Below the pieces are notes generated by a model that saw nothing but the letters and a program-made list of their open reading frames with translations, did not search any database and was not told the origin of the DNA. Of a DNA stretch of 64,000 nucleotides, positions 1 to 12,876 are shown one piece after another. Location of the stretch: positions 18,122,001 to 18,186,000 of the forward strand of contig OX467086.1 of NCBI GenBank assembly GCA_950106755.1, read 5' to 3'. The stretch comes from Climacium dendroides. Taxonomy: Eukaryota > Streptophyta > Bryopsida > Hypnales > Climaciaceae. How positions within the stretch are numbered: position 1 is the stretch's first letter; each line of letters starts with the position of its first letter. Both the position numbers and the translations under genes were made by a program.

Positions 1-385
1 CAAATTTTTGAAGTAAAAAGATACACTGTAGAACTGAAAAATAACTTTCACACCCCTATATTATATAAGAAAAAATTTTCTAAAAAATGAACAAAAATTC
101 CTAAAAATAAATTTTTATTGAAAGCTCATTTTGAGTTGAATATTGATGCAATGATCATCTAAATGTGTTCTCAAAAAATATTTGAGTTAAAAAAACATGT
201 CATTTTAGTGCATTTTTAACCTCTTCTAGAAATCATTCCATATTTTATTTGAGTTTGAAATTTTGAAAGTAAAATCCTATAGTCATTAGTAAACAATACT
301 CAAAATTTGAAGTTAAAATTATAGTTTATTAGAAACACTTGTTCGCACGTGGTTTGTTGTAGTAGAACTAAGTGTCCCCCCCGGG
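1..385. mobile_element. hAT-like MITE, second copy, cut by window edge
   Basis: This stretch is a close copy of the right two thirds of the 567-bp element at 43284-43850. Both share the same order of words, for example AAAAAGATACAC near the start and GTGGTTTGTTGTAGTAGAAC near the end. The right end reads AAGTGTCCCCCCCGGG, matching the other copy's GTGCACTCCCCGAG end with substitutions. The left end lies outside the window, so its target duplication cannot be tested. It contains no open frame and is probably non-autonomous. Confidence 0.75.
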
Positions 386-1605
386 TGCATTTTGAATTTG
401 AATTCAACCTTGTACCATTTTCAAAACATGTAGCTTATTAGATCTTTTGTCTAGTGTTCATGGATTTCATTTGCCTTGTTTTGTGATTAGTTCCATAATG
501 TAAATGATCCGAGATTGCTATTATACTTAATTGTCACACTATAACTATGAGTGTCCCAAGTAGTCGATTCCTCTGGTTTCACAATATTCAAGGTGCCACC
601 CATTCTATGTCTAAATGTCTAATGCTAAGGAATTAGAATTATTGAATGGATTGAATTTTACTTTGATATATAATATTCTAAATAATAGGTGACGCCGACT
701 TTGCAATAGACCAACATTTGAGTGTGTATTTTATCAAGATTTTTGTATATTCAAGGCTGACATTGTGTTTAGCTTATAAATGAGTTATAGTCAACGAATT
801 CTTGGCAAAGGTTTTGGTGTGCTTTGAGTACATTTTATATTTTGTGAAAAACAGGAGTTTGAAATCCAATTTTAAAATTAAGAAGTGTTTGTACAATGAA
901 AATTTCAAAGCATGTGTAAATGCCAACTATATATCAATCATGGAGTCAAATTTTAGATTGTCACAATTGATTTTTCATAAAGATTTTTCATAAAGATTTT
1001 TCATATCGAAACTCCTATTTTAACACTAGCTAGACCAATTTCTATCTAAATTTGGATTGCAAATATTAACCATAATTTATTTTTGATTTCAAAATTCATA
1101 AAAATTCTCACCTTCAAAGTTACATTTTCAAGCACATTTCTAAAAAAAATTCATGAATTTAAAAAATAATAATCAATTGAAATAAACTACAAATACATAC
1201 CAATTCAATCAAGAAATCAAAAACATATCTTATATATGTCTTGAATATTTTTTCAGAAATTGTTATTTTCACATATTTGAATAATATATTTAAAAAATTA
1301 TACTTGTAAATCCCATCAACACCCTTCCTTTTCATGGAATCTAGTGTGCAATTCTATACTAAGAGTCTATGACATGTATTGTTTTAAGAAAATTGAATCT
1401 GTTCTTGAGAATACAATCATCATTTCATGAAATTTTGACTAAATCTTGACATTCTAAAACCACATCAAGTGAATTTTACATTCAAATTGGTTTTAAACTT
1501 CTGTCCATGATGTTTTGGAAATCTCAAAATTGAGACACATACAAAAATTGATAGACTCTATCTAACATTCATCCAATACAACTTTGGAGAAATTTTCAAA
1601 CTTCT

Positions 1606-1844
1606 TTAACCCTTTAGTGTCTAAGAAGCCCAAATTGGGTCTCATGTTTTTTTCAGCAACTTTAGAGGTTTTATATGGGGATTTTTATTTATTTAAATAA
1701 TTATTTATTTAAACCAATGAATGCAATGTTCTTCACTCAAGATAATTATATAATAAAAAATTCCATTTAGATTATGCTTTCTACAAAACACCTCCTCAAA
1801 ATCCACTACTTGAAATAGTGAATTCTTAGTACGTAAAGGGTTAA
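1606..1844. mobile_element. Small TTAACCC-ended inverted-repeat element, subfamily B
   Basis: The segment starts TTAACCCTTTAGTGTC and ends TACGTAAAGGGTTAA, so the ends are inverted copies. Its first ~45 bases resemble those of the element at 29584-29813 (both have CCCAAATTGGG followed by TCTCATG or TTTCATG). The length of about 235 bp without coding capacity fits a MITE. The TTAA at both ends may be part of the target site. Confidence 0.6.
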
Positions 1845-1946
1845 GCATTTGGGCACAGGTATACACATGGACTATGAACATCATGAATCTTCAAAAACTA
1901 AAAATGTAAATGAACACTACATAAATATCCTCTTGGAAAATAAATG

Positions 1947-1948
<2 letters not shown>

Positions 1949-1997
<49 letters not shown>
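1949..1997. repeat. (AT)n microsatellite
   Basis: An uninterrupted run of about 24 AT units. Confidence 0.95.
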
Positions 1998-1998
<1 letters not shown>

Positions 1999-3889
1999 TA
2001 ACTACATCTAAAACCAACACCTTCCTAAATTAACATCTACATATTCTTGCCTAAAATATGCTTGCACTATGCATGAGAGTTTAGTGTCAATTTTAGAAAC
2101 ATCTATTTTCAAGACTTTGAAAATTCATAGTTTGTTCATACAATGTCTAAAATATGTAATATAAGTGAATTTAGAATCTCTTTTTGACTACAAACAAGAC
2201 CCCATAAGAACTTCTTCAATATATTAATGAAACCATATTGAATTGTTTATACTATCAATTTTAGGTGTACTTACCTTCTAAAGGGACATCTATCAAGATT
2301 TATTTTAAATGGATTCTTAATTAGTTCATCTTTGCTATACAAGTTGGTATCTAAAGAACAAGACAAACCATGGTTTTTTAGAACTTTCTCCACTATAATT
2401 AACAAGGTAATTAAAGTCATTACATAGAGTGGCCTATGTCATATACAAAGATGAAGGCACCATTGTTGGTATTAAGGCACTTCTATTCTAATGCATTTTT
2501 GGACATAATAAGATGAAAAACACATTTTTACTTCTACTGCGTATTTCAAATACCAAATGAATAAATTATCAATTTTCAAAGTGTTGAAAATAGGTGTTTC
2601 TAATTCACACCCTAGGCTTTGATGCAAGTTGTTTCTTTCACTAAATTTGAATATACTGAATCTAGCAAGGAATTTGAAGTCTTCAAAAAACTTACAATGT
2701 CCTTAGCAAAATTAAGAAAGAGGAAATCTAGCTTTATAAAAAAAAGGCAATGGTGAAGGCGAAGATGCTTGCATGGAGGTGGAGAGGGGGATCCTCATTT
2801 AGAGTCCCATCATATACTACAATTTTTTCAATTTTGCAAATCCATGCTTGTTGGTTTTGTTTTCATTGATTTACATGTTATCATTGGTGATTGCAATGGA
2901 TTTTGAACCCCTAAAGGCCTAGACCTTTTGGAGTTTAAAAACATCATTGCTTTTGAAATGTGATGGATGTAAATGTCACTAAGCTATACAAATTTCAACC
3001 ATAGAATCTTATAGTGTACATGTCGTAAATGACTTGAATCAAATTTGAAGTCATTTGTCCACATACATTGCAAGATTACAATGTGTTAGTGTAGAAAAAG
3101 GATGCCAAAATTTTCCTATCAACATATTTGGAGGTCAAATTTGATCTAAACCTTTTCAAATGAAAAAACTTTAAAGTATAGAACGTTTCAAAATCTTCCA
3201 AGAAACACATTGTTGAAAGCAAATGTCATTCAATTGATTCATTGTGTGTGCAAAATAGCTTTAAAATCTTAAGAAAACTTGACATAAGCATATATTTTTT
3301 TACATTTATAGAATCTCTAATTTTAGGTCTGTACACCATCGTGTGTATATATATATATATATAATCTTTCATTACTTTTTGTTAATCCACCCTTCAAGTG
3401 TATATGGTGTGTGCATTGTGAACACTTGGTTCCAAAGCATCCCCATATACTTCAAGGGTATGTAGTAGAATAAGGCTTGTAAGTGAATTTTTTTGTATTT
3501 TTTTTCCTTTAGAAAGCCATAGGAATTACAAAATTACACAATATCATAATTATTAGAAGTTCCTTAAAATTATTAAAAGATTGCAAATTAGAACATGGTT
3601 GATGATCCATTGTTTATGAAGGGCATAACTTTATGTGTATTTTTTTTATAGTCCAATCACACTTGGAAGGCTTGGGCACCTTATAGTTGAACATAAAAGA
3701 AAAATTTAGCTTAAAGGGTAGTTGGTACAAATCATTCCAATCATGAATATCATAAATGTAATTTCCTTCCAAGGTAAGAACACTTAGGACTGAAAAAATA
3801 ATTTGGAAAGTACAATCTATCAATGCATGTGTAACCTTTCAAGTTACCACAAGTGCTCAATCAAGTCATTTTTCAATTTGAAATGCCTA

Positions 3890-5225
3890 CCTGTATGTTC
3901 AATCTTTGCCATGCCACAAATGAATTGCCAATTCAACTGTCTTTGTATTTGTAAAACACTAGTTGGGTCAAACAAAACCTAAACCTCTTTCATCATCAAT
4001 GATCATGTTGTGCATAATGCAACAAGCAAACATTATGTCACCTATAATATCCATATCCCATTAGCAACATGGGTTTTTAACAATTTCAAAACGGGCTTGT
4101 AAAATACCAAAATAATTTTCAACGTCTTTGCAAGTGGCCTCTTGGATTGTTGTAAAATGGGTCTTCTTCTTGTCTTGAGGTTCATGAATTGTTTGAACAA
4201 AGCAACTCCACTTGGGATAAATTCTATTTGCAAACAAGTAGTACCTAGGGTAGGTGTAGCCATTGACTGTGAAAGATAGATCATGTCCCTCTCCCATCAA
4301 AATGTCTTCAATCACAGTAGACTTGTCTAGAACATTAAGGTCATTGTTGCCTCCTGGCAAACCAAAAAATGCATGCCATATCCACAAGGATTGATTGGCA
4401 ATTGCCTCTAAGATAACTCTTTGTACCATCCTTGTCTTGATACTGCCCATGCCAAGCTACATGATAGTTTTTCCACACCCAATGCATACAATCTAGAGAA
4501 CCAAACATGCTTGGCCAACCCCTTGCTTCATTAATACACATTTGATCAATAATGTCAAATCGTATGGGCTTCCACAAGTATGTGGATTGAAAACAAGCTC
4601 GCACTGACCTACAAAATCTCTTCATCGATTTCATCATTGTGCTCTCCCCAATACAACAATACTCATTAGTGACATCAACAATAACTCCATATGCAAGCAT
4701 ATGCATAGCTGCCATACATGCCTAGCCAAGTCCTTACTTCATTAATATGTATTTGATCAATAATGTCAAATTGTGTGGGCTTCTGCAAGTATGTGAATTG
4801 AAAACAAACTCACATTGACCTACAAAATCTCTTCATTGATTCTACTATTGTGCTCTCCCCAATATGGCAATACTCATTAGTAGCATTAGCAACAACTCCA
4901 TATACAAGCATATGCATAGCTGCCTTGCATTTCTGCAATGGAGATAAGCCCAAAGTACCTACAAAATTCTTCTTTTGAACAAAATATAGATCATGAGTGC
5001 AAACAACATCCATGATTCTCACAAACAATTTTCTTTGCATACAGAACCGGCGTCTAAACATTTGTGTACTAAATACAAAGTTTTTAGAGAAATAATCACG
5101 GTGATGCAATCTCTCAAAATTCCTATCAACATTTGGAGCTTTTTTTGGCCTACTACCACCAACCTTCATTTTGTCTTCCTCATCAAAAACTTCTCCAAGT
5201 GAGATATAAGTATGGCCCAAACTTA
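3890..5225 (-). pseudogene. PIF/Harbinger-type transposase (plant transposon protein), broken
   Basis: Read on the minus strand, the translation follows the plant Harbinger DDE nuclease family. From N to C there is an N-terminal stretch with RLHHRDYFSK and MFRRRFCMQRKLFVRI (5220-4810), then AAMHML.YGV and TNEYC.IGEST.. (present twice), then the first catalytic Asp in GSLDCMHWVW (~4490). PGGNNDLNVLDKSTV carries the second Asp (~4345), and KDVENYFGILQARFEIV the Glu (~4100). The C-terminal CIMHNMI motif lies near 4010. The reading frame changes at about 4440, between the first and second Asp, and stops interrupt the C-terminus, so it is dead as it stands. The family catalyses cut-and-paste transposition and makes 3-bp TWA target duplications. 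I could not find clean terminal inverted repeats or the companion Myb-like ORF. Confidence 0.85.
4507..4923 (-). repeat. In-frame tandem duplication inside the transposase
   Basis: Bases 4507-4713 and 4717-4923 are diverged copies of one segment, with period 210 bp or 70 codons. Each encodes the block from AAMHML.YGV through TNEYC.IGEST to MCINEARGWPSM-like residues. The period is a multiple of three, but the copies differ at many sites and the outer copy carries changes at its distal end. Confidence 0.8.
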
Positions 5226-6509
5226 CTCCTCATCCTCGTCATCCCCAAGCTCCGCTTGTAAATTTTGTAGTAGCTGCTGCCTCCATGGATCCATTGTGTT
5301 GCCCAACAAAAACTCAAGCCTAAAACTTGTAGCTCAACAAGTCCCCTTGTGCATTCACCAAGCCGCACTATGCACTGTCTTCACCAAGCAACACTATCCT
5401 CACCAAGCAACATTGTCCCCGCCTCTTGTTCTTGGTTCAACCTCAAGGAATGTTCATCAAAGTTGCCTTCACAACCATCTACGAAGGAAGGCAAGACAAA
5501 AAGAGCACCATAGTGGCTTTTTTTTTGACTTGGTGCCTTGGTAGCACTTGAAAAGTTTTATTCAATCCTATTTTAGCGGGTTGTTGGTGGGGATCACTAA
5601 ATAGTCATGTACATCCACATCTCACAGGACTCCAAAGCCCTCACCACTTTTGAGTATAGTGGTCATTTGGAGGGCAATTGGTGGAGATGCTCTTAGGAGT
5701 GCACATGCCTTATAAGTGTATCTTGAAGCTTATGCCTGACAAGTGTATATTAAAGCGAGATTGCTTTGTGTTCGAAAGGACATGTCGCTTGATGCTGACA
5801 CGGACGGACAAATGCTCGTTGTTTGTTTGGATTCCAAATCAGTCGTGCACAATTCTGAGCCTCTGAGTACTAGTTTCCCATGGAGATTTTCAATCACATT
5901 TTTCTTAGTCGCCTCTATTTCTGGAGCATAAATCCTGACAGAGCTCTGACACCGCTAATTTCATCAAATTTGATTTACGGAAGCAGAGAAGGGGAAACGA
6001 ATCACTGAGGCAGTGAAGCTGTGTGAAGCAAGTAGAACGGAAAAGTCCTGTCTCTCATGGTACAAGTTCTCAGTCAATTGTGCATATTCTTGAGTTTTTG
6101 CAGCAATTGATACTGATTTTTGAACCAAATTCCCATCAAATTTGTTCGAGGGGACACTCCAGCAAGACAGTCAGCAACGAAGCCAGACTTCAGTAAGACA
6201 ACTTCAAGATGGCCAAGACAACTGAATTCACAGCTCCTTCCCTCCTTTCCATTAGACATGATCTATAACATGTTCAAAGTTTAATTTCATGAGAAGGAAA
6301 TGGTGTAGAATGATTTGGTCCCTAAGTTCCATTCCATTCCCAAGTAATTCACCATCTCTGAATCAGAAAAAAGTCATACTCTTATCAAGATTCTGCCACA
6401 TAGTACATTTGTTTTCATGCCAATTCGAAATTCTCCAGAGTGAAATGGTGAATACAGAAACTCACCAAGAGTCTTGGGGGTCACATGACTAATAGTCCAC
6501 TCTCCCCAG

Positions 6510-6608
6510 GAGGACATGAAGATCCGCACTACTGCTGTCCACGGCTTGAAGGCTGCTGAACCTGTCACCCATGTCATCACCCAGAAATGCTCGCTTCGAA
6601 CTATTAAG
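6510..6608 (+). CDS. Orphan candidate exon, 33 codons, function unknown
   Basis: The segment is preceded by CTCTCCCCAG and followed by GTAACC, so it has a polypyrimidine acceptor and a donor. It is exactly 33 codons, open in the phase-0 frame, with codon usage like the real genes in the window. The peptide begins EDMKIRTTAVHGLK and ends TQKCSLRTIK. I do not recognise the family, and no neighbouring exon could be joined with confidence. It may be one exon of a real gene or a chance open segment. Confidence 0.25.
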
Positions 6609-8040
6609 GTAACCACACACTTAACCATTTCTTATGAGTTGAGTGGAACTCTGAAGCTCACCATTGCATTTCGAAGGAGTTGAGCTCCGATCAGGCACAC
6701 TGGAACCAACCTTTGACGAGTTGAGTCTTCAGAAGAATCACCCTATAAGACTCTTCAGTCATGTTGGTCTTCAGATCAAAGCTATTGTTCTTTTTCAGTC
6801 GCGAAATAATTCTAGCAGAGTTTCAATTATCAAAGAAAAAGAACTGGGTAGGAAAAATGCTTGTAAGGTTTGTACACTGCATGCTAAGGCAGACACTCTA
6901 TGGCCTGCAAATTCCACTTCTCCATACAGTCTACTCTTAACACCTCCAGGAATCATGCGAGCAACCTCTTATTAGAAGGGTTTAGGGTTTAGGGTCTTTT
7001 GTGTGCTGTGGGTGCCCATGCGGTGGAAGAGAAGACTCTTTCTTCACAGGTTTTTGAAAGTCCATTCTAGGTGTCATGGACCACAAGGTAAATATTGTTC
7101 ATTGACATACTTTCCATATCAAAGATTAAAGACTTGATTTTCAATCGATGGGAAATGCATATTTATAGAGTTCAATGCAAAAACATGCAAGAAATAATTC
7201 AGGCGCTATGGGGTTCAGCATTTGAATATCACGAATTTGATACTTTGACCAACGTGACCATTACAACCACTCTGTATCTGGCTAGAAAGAATTCCTGTAG
7301 GTTTGCTAAGAGATAGTGAGTAAGAAAGCTGCATTCCAGTTTGAGCTACAATTTTCAAAGACTTTGATTTCCAAACTCTCATTTTATCGCAGGGCATGGC
7401 GCCGTGCATGATCAACACATACAATCTTGTATCAAAGAAAAACAAAGAACTTGAGTCCACCCGCAGCCACGATGGGGAGGCACACAAGTAAACAAATGAG
7501 GCGGAAACACAGGTGAAGAGATACAAGGCAGCAGAGACACACCCATTTTGTTGATAAAATCTCATTGATACTATTAAGTGACCGCTTGCTTCTACTTTGA
7601 AATTGGATGGAACGCAAACACATTTCGAAACCGAAGCAAACCAGCTGTAATAAAAGACCTTAAGGTTGAAAATTAGGGTTTAGAACCTGGAGAATCCTCG
7701 CTTCCTCCCTTTGCCACGAATCTTCCTCTTGTCATGCATCTCATATGAAACTGGGGAATTTAATTGCTTGGACATGTGTCCAATTATTGTTGGACGTGGT
7801 GAATGGCAGTAGCATATTCCTAAAGCTCCTCGACGGTTCGCCCCGTTCTGAATTCCCGAAATTTGGAGAGAAAGGAATAGAACTCAAGAATTGAAGCACT
7901 TTTGGAGATTTTGACTGAAACACCAGCAAGCGTGGAGAAGAAAAACAAAGGAATAACTCATTGGCCAAAGGCTTCCATGAATGAAGAGTTGGTTCAGGTA
8001 GTTCTACTAACTACTGTAGTGACCCAACTATAGTCCGTAG

Positions 8041-8155
8041 CAAAGAAGCGCTTCAATCTGAAGATTCTGATGAGGATTTTGACCAGTATAAAATGTACCA
8101 ACAGAGAAGGAAAAAAAAGTACAATTTCTTGCTCAGAGACTATTCAAGAGTCTCA
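8041..8155 (+). CDS. Orphan candidate exon, acidic then basic peptide
   Basis: A stop-free segment follows GTCCGTAG and ends at CTCAG before GTAGTT. In the open frame it reads ALQSEDSDEDFDQYKMYQQ and then a basic run RRKKKYNFLLRDYS. The composition resembles a disordered nuclear-protein segment. I do not recognise the family, and the acceptor lacks a good polypyrimidine tract. Confidence 0.15.
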
Positions 8156-9131
8156 GGTAGTTCTATTAATTAGTTATGCCACATAGGCACACAGATACTG
8201 CGGAAGAGTAGATCCCATGTATAGTAGTGTCTAGAAAAGATAAGCATTTTTCTGAAACTCAAAGTGTGCGTCGGGAAACCTCCCTTCTTGTTCTACCGAG
8301 ACACACAAGTCCAATTGAAATCCCAGTATTTTTTCAATTTACACCAGCTTGAAATTAACTCTCATTTGCAAGTATCAGCTCCCAATTCCATGAAATTCTC
8401 ATCCTGCATTTCGCAAGTCGAAAGTTGCATCTTCGAACACGATTGTAACTGAAAAACAAGATTTATGAATCTCTTTTCGAGAAGTACTGCTTGGACCACG
8501 AGGAATGCTGGCTTCATACTTGCAGTCGATCACTCTGTTTAAATTGAAGGGTTTCTTAGAACTTTGATGTGCTTTTTTCCTCTCTTTTTTTTCCCTTTGA
8601 TGGAACAGTATATTAAGCTCAGTCACTGTTGAATGACCCCCAGTACAAACAATTATCAAGCATGCCTCTGTTCCTTAAAACTGAGGCAGCCCTCTTCCAT
8701 CATTGTAAATTCATTGAAAAACGACGATTGCATATTGACTTGCGAGGAATGGAAAAAGTTCGTTTTCTTTCTTGCTTGCTTGCCTGCCTGTGGGCATTAT
8801 GAGCATTTATTCTCATCATGGAGACATGGACTACTCTGCCTCAGCTGGCACTCAATAAGGTGAAAGAATATACCACAAGAACTGTTGCCATCTCCCTGTC
8901 CCAACTTCATCATTCGTAAAGTTGATTGGACCAATCAACGGTATCAATGAGGGTTGGGTTACACCAAAGAGCAGAGAAAGGGACCACTCAAATTTCTAAA
9001 AGTTGTGATTGGTAGAGAAATTGTTTGGGGTGCAAGTTGGGTGGTGAGGGGTGCAAGAGAAGTTACCTTTATAAACAACTTGAGTGCAAAGTAATGAGAA
9101 ATACAACAATGAAAAATAAGGGTGACTGAAA

Positions 9132-9414
9132 TAAGGTGGGTCCTTCCAAATGCGCCATTCCAAACCACCCTCATCACTTTGGGTACATCTCTAAGATCAA
9201 TATAATGTACCTATGTGGAAGAAACAATTTTAGATCCTCTACTAAAAAAACTTTGACCCTTCCTAACTTTTGCATATGGTATCCAAATGTATTTGGTGCA
9301 TTGAAACCTTGCTTCACTTGACAACAAGAAAATAAGAAAATTTAACCATTCTAATATTATAACTAGTAAATGCAATAGCAAAAAGTGGTATTTTTGGAGG
9401 TGCCCATCTTACAC
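9132..9414. mobile_element. TAAGGT-ended MITE, copy 1
   Basis: The segment begins TAAGGTGGGTCCTTCC and ends with the near-inverted GGAGGTGCCCATCTTA. Its interior (TATGTGGAAGAAAC, CTAACTTTTGCATA, GGTATCCAAATG) matches the element at 17816-18092 throughout. There is no coding capacity. A shorter related fragment lies at about 12787-12875. Confidence 0.7.
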
Positions 9415-9547
9415 CATGAAGGCAATGAGGGAATTCAATCCGAAGGCTTGAAAAGCAAATCCATCCGAGGGAAAGAAGAAATCAAGTACAAAGGCCTAAA
9501 AGTATACCACCACCCAAGGACAAGGATGGAAAACAACCAAATTTGGT

Positions 9548-10467
9548 TTAACCCCTAAAGGACTATAACTATGTTTTCACCAAAAACGCTCCCAAACTGC
9601 CATTAGTAGTGCAAGTACCAAATTTTTGGAAAAAAATATTTTTGAACACATGTAACCATAGGATCTTGTAGTATGCTGGTTTGAGAAGATGTGGAAATTT
9701 TTTTAGAAATTTCCACCATGTAGATTGCAAGATATTAATATTTGAAGTGACAAATATCTTTTTTTTGGCCTTGCAAAAATCCGGGTAGCTACACTTCACA
9801 TAGTTACATTTGCATGAAAAAACGTCCAAAATGGTGGTGCTTCCTTGTATTTATTTTTCAAGGTAAGTTGGCTACATGTTTGAAAAAATTCAGATCATTT
9901 GGAATTGTACAACATAAAGGATAAAAGTAGTAAGTAGAAAGAAATAGAGAATGATTCAAAATGCTAAATTGTTAAGAATTTTGTTTTGGAATTAAAAAAT
10001 ACCAATTCCAATGGTTGATTTGTCGTAATAAAGTATATACATCCAATGTTTTTATTTTTTTCAAAGAACATTGAAAATTGAGTAAAAAAAAAGGACTTCA
10101 AAGTTTATTTCAGAGTAGAGAATCTATAACTGCTCACAAACTAAAACCCCTCATAACTTTTGACTCATTGATCAAAATGGAATGATTCACAACTTTCCAC
10201 GTATATATAACTCTAAAAAAATAATTTCAATTTTTTTTCTAAAAAAAGTGATTTTTTCTGATTTATCTAGATTGTCCATTTACAAAAAAAGGTAACATAT
10301 AATGCCATAACTTTTGACTTGTATTTCCAATATAGTGCATATGAAAGATACTCCTTGTCCCCACCTTAATTAAAATTTCAGCCTAAAATATTAATATCTC
10401 TAGTTACACATACCTGCCCAAAAATTTTATGTTGCCAAAAAACACATGTTGGCCCTTTAGGGGTTAA
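9548..10467. mobile_element. 0.9-kb TTAACCCCTAAAGGA-ended element, copy 1
   Basis: The ends are inverted copies: TTAACCCCTAAAGGAC on the left and GCCCTTTAGGGGTTAA on the right, 920 bp apart. The element at 16849-17803 is homologous in the reverse orientation. The one at 43006-44509 is homologous in the same orientation once its own insertion is removed. Shared landmarks include AACGCTCCCAAACTGCC and the run describing TTTGACTCATTGATCAAAAT. I found no transposase, so it is probably non-autonomous. Confidence 0.8.
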
Positions 10468-12297
10468 ACTTAGCTCAAGGTTTGTGATATTTTATATGAA
10501 TGAGAAGTCCATTTGATATCCTATATGACTTAAGTTGATAATGTTTTCTTGATTTCTACAATCATTATTCATTCTCACTTTTCTAAGGAGGCCTAAAAGA
10601 ATTCTAGAAATCACTGAAAACCTAAAATACTACATCCGTAGATTTTATCTATAAGTTACTTGATCTTATGATCTCCATTGTCATATAAATTTTCCAAATC
10701 TAAATTACAACACATGAACCACTATATCTTTCTTTTGTTTCTTTTTTTTTTTGACAATTGAATTTCACTTCAATGTGAAAAGAAAAGAATCTTTCTATGT
10801 TTTGGCTCATCTTACCTCCTAAGCAATGCTTAAAGTGAAAAAGCAACTAATGGATTCTCTAATTTCTCCTATACACTAGTTTTGCGGTTTGCACCTCACA
10901 TTGTAAATCCTTCTATTCATTTGCTATAGACATGGAAAACAAAAACTACAATTCCATGAACAACTTTTCTATGCAAAATCTATGTAAGGTTACTATGCAT
11001 AATTGCAACTAGTTTTTAAAGCTATCCTAAATAGGTTTTAATCTAAAATTTATAGCCTCTATTTATGAAACCTAAAGATCAATTTTGGATATTCCTACAT
11101 TTAATCAATTTGAAAACTCTTGGTTCCTTCATAGAATATTTAAAGAATGCATATTGAGAGAGTGGAATCTCCTTTTGACTCTCTTATTATAAGACCCAAT
11201 GAAATCTTAGATACTTCAATGATAATAACCAAGCTCAAATGTTGAGTTTGTGAAGTAATTAAGGTTGGGGGAGTAACTTAATTATCTTTTGAAAAACTTT
11301 GGTTGTAACCATCTAAATTTGTTAGTCAAATTTAGGAGTCACTCTTGGAACATTAAAATCTAGAGTATACTTTTGAGCAAGAATTTGCTCAATATTTTTA
11401 AGTGGATAAATCTTGGGTGATATTACTCATTTTTTTAGATAAATGTATATTTTTCTAAATGAATAAATGATTGAAATTTCTTCCACATTTAGCATGTTCT
11501 CAATCCATGCTTGTGGATGTAAGTTATTTCACTTTCTAGCATTGCCTAAACTAAATGAAATATAGGTCACTAATTGAAACCTTCTTGTCCCAGTGGGTTC
11601 CACTTATTGTTCCTCCCAAAACTTCTCACATGAAATAATTTAATCCACTAAGAACTAATCAACCACTTTCTAGTTGAAATTGACACTTTTTCATTAGTAA
11701 CTAGAGTTTTAGACTAAATTTGGATATGGACAAAATGGAATGGGTGTGGAGAATTGGGAACCAAATGCATAGAGACAAGAACAAGGACAATTTGTACTCT
11801 CATGCAATTTGGGGGACAAAACAACAAATAAAATACTAGTTGAAAATACAAAAATCAACACAAAAGTCAATACAAAATTTGTCATGCATTTACCGTGGAG
11901 CCCCAAGCATTCATGCCAATTCCATGGGTATAGTTAGATATCCAAAATGCATCATGTTTTGGTATTTTTTTTCCCATGTTCATCCTAAGACCCAAAAACA
12001 TTCTGCCCACCTGAGAGTCAACCATGATCCTCACTCCTTGAGAACCCAAATGCCTCAAATATGGCCTTCCATAATTGAAAGATTGTCATGTTTGACTATT
12101 ATAATCTTTTCAACAATGCAATCAATACTTTGTCCATTTCCATGAAGCTCTAGACATGTCTCCACTACTGGTTTCTACTTCTATGGTCAGTTTTTGTGAA
12201 TCTCATTTTCGATGACAGTTTGATTGAAATGAGTTCAAAAGGGTCTAAATTTTAGTAAACATGCGTTGAGCGCTCAGGGAATAATGGGTTAATCTCA
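10468..12297. other. AT-rich gene-free stretch
   Basis: I see no gene, RNA or clear repeat boundary. Open frames such as the one at 11840-12145 lack ATG-plus-splice context and recognisable motifs. Confidence 0.5.
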
Positions 12298-12307
12298 TGG
12301 TTGGTTG

Positions 12308-12530
12308 CACAGTCCGGGGAGATTTTTAGCTTAACCGGCTAAAATCCTACATTTTCTGAGACCAAATGGTTGCTTGAAGCATTCTCTCGGCTAGACCTTT
12401 ATAAAATAGAGAATATTCTCTGATTTTCCTCTTAAATGATCAGTTTTTTTCCAAAGATTTTGAAATCCATTCGAAAATTCTCAAAATCAACCGGCTAGCT
12501 CGTAACTAAATGCCGGTACTCCCCGTACAT
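12308..12530. mobile_element. Short inverted-repeat element with 10-bp target duplication
   Basis: TGGTTGGTTG flanks the segment on both sides (12298-12307 and 12531-12540). The element ends are CACAGTCCGGGGAG on the left and CTCCCCGTACAT on the right, sharing an inverted CGGGGAG core. A second inverted pair, AACCGGCTA, lies inside. The long target duplication fits Mutator-like or hAT-like insertion (usually 8-11 bp), although the duplicated word is itself a short repeat, which weakens the argument. Confidence 0.6.
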
Positions 12531-12876
12531 TGGTTGGTTGTGAGCTTCTTGTACTCACTGATGTGCTCCCATTCATGAGTTGCCAATTTCGATTATGTCA
12601 ATCCTATATTTAATCTATCTGGGGATAGAGTTAAGAGCAAGCCTCAGTCTGTTTTGAATTGCAAGCAACTGAGTGACAGTGCGATTGACACGCATTGCTC
12701 CATCAATCACACCCATGATAGCCTTGGTGGAAGTTCTTCATCGCATACTTATAACACATTGTTTACCATGTGCACTTCCAAAATTGATATGTATGTATGT
12801 TGAAGAAACTATTTTAGAACCTCTACCAAAAAAAACTTTTGACTTTTTTTAATTTTTGCATACTCTATTCAAATGT

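Larger units (their letters stand above)
386..3889. other. AT-rich gene-free stretch
   Basis: I see no coding region here: open frames are short, AT-driven and lack plausible splice context. It holds one small inverted-repeat element (1606-1844), an AT microsatellite (1949-1997) and a shorter TA run near 3343-3362. The rest is low-complexity AT-rich sequence. Confidence 0.6.
5226..9131. other. Unrecognised zone of more balanced composition, gene debris or unknown gene
   Basis: From about 5.6 to 8.9 kb the base composition is less AT-rich than in the flanks and resembles the exons and introns of the confirmed genes. I cannot assemble a recognisable protein. Two short stop-free segments with plausible splice sites are listed separately (6510-6608 and 8041-8155). 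The zone could be an unknown gene with small exons, a non-coding RNA or a decayed gene. The motif GGTAGTTCTA(C/T)TAA occurs after both 7989 and 8154, which hints at local duplication. Confidence 0.35.
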
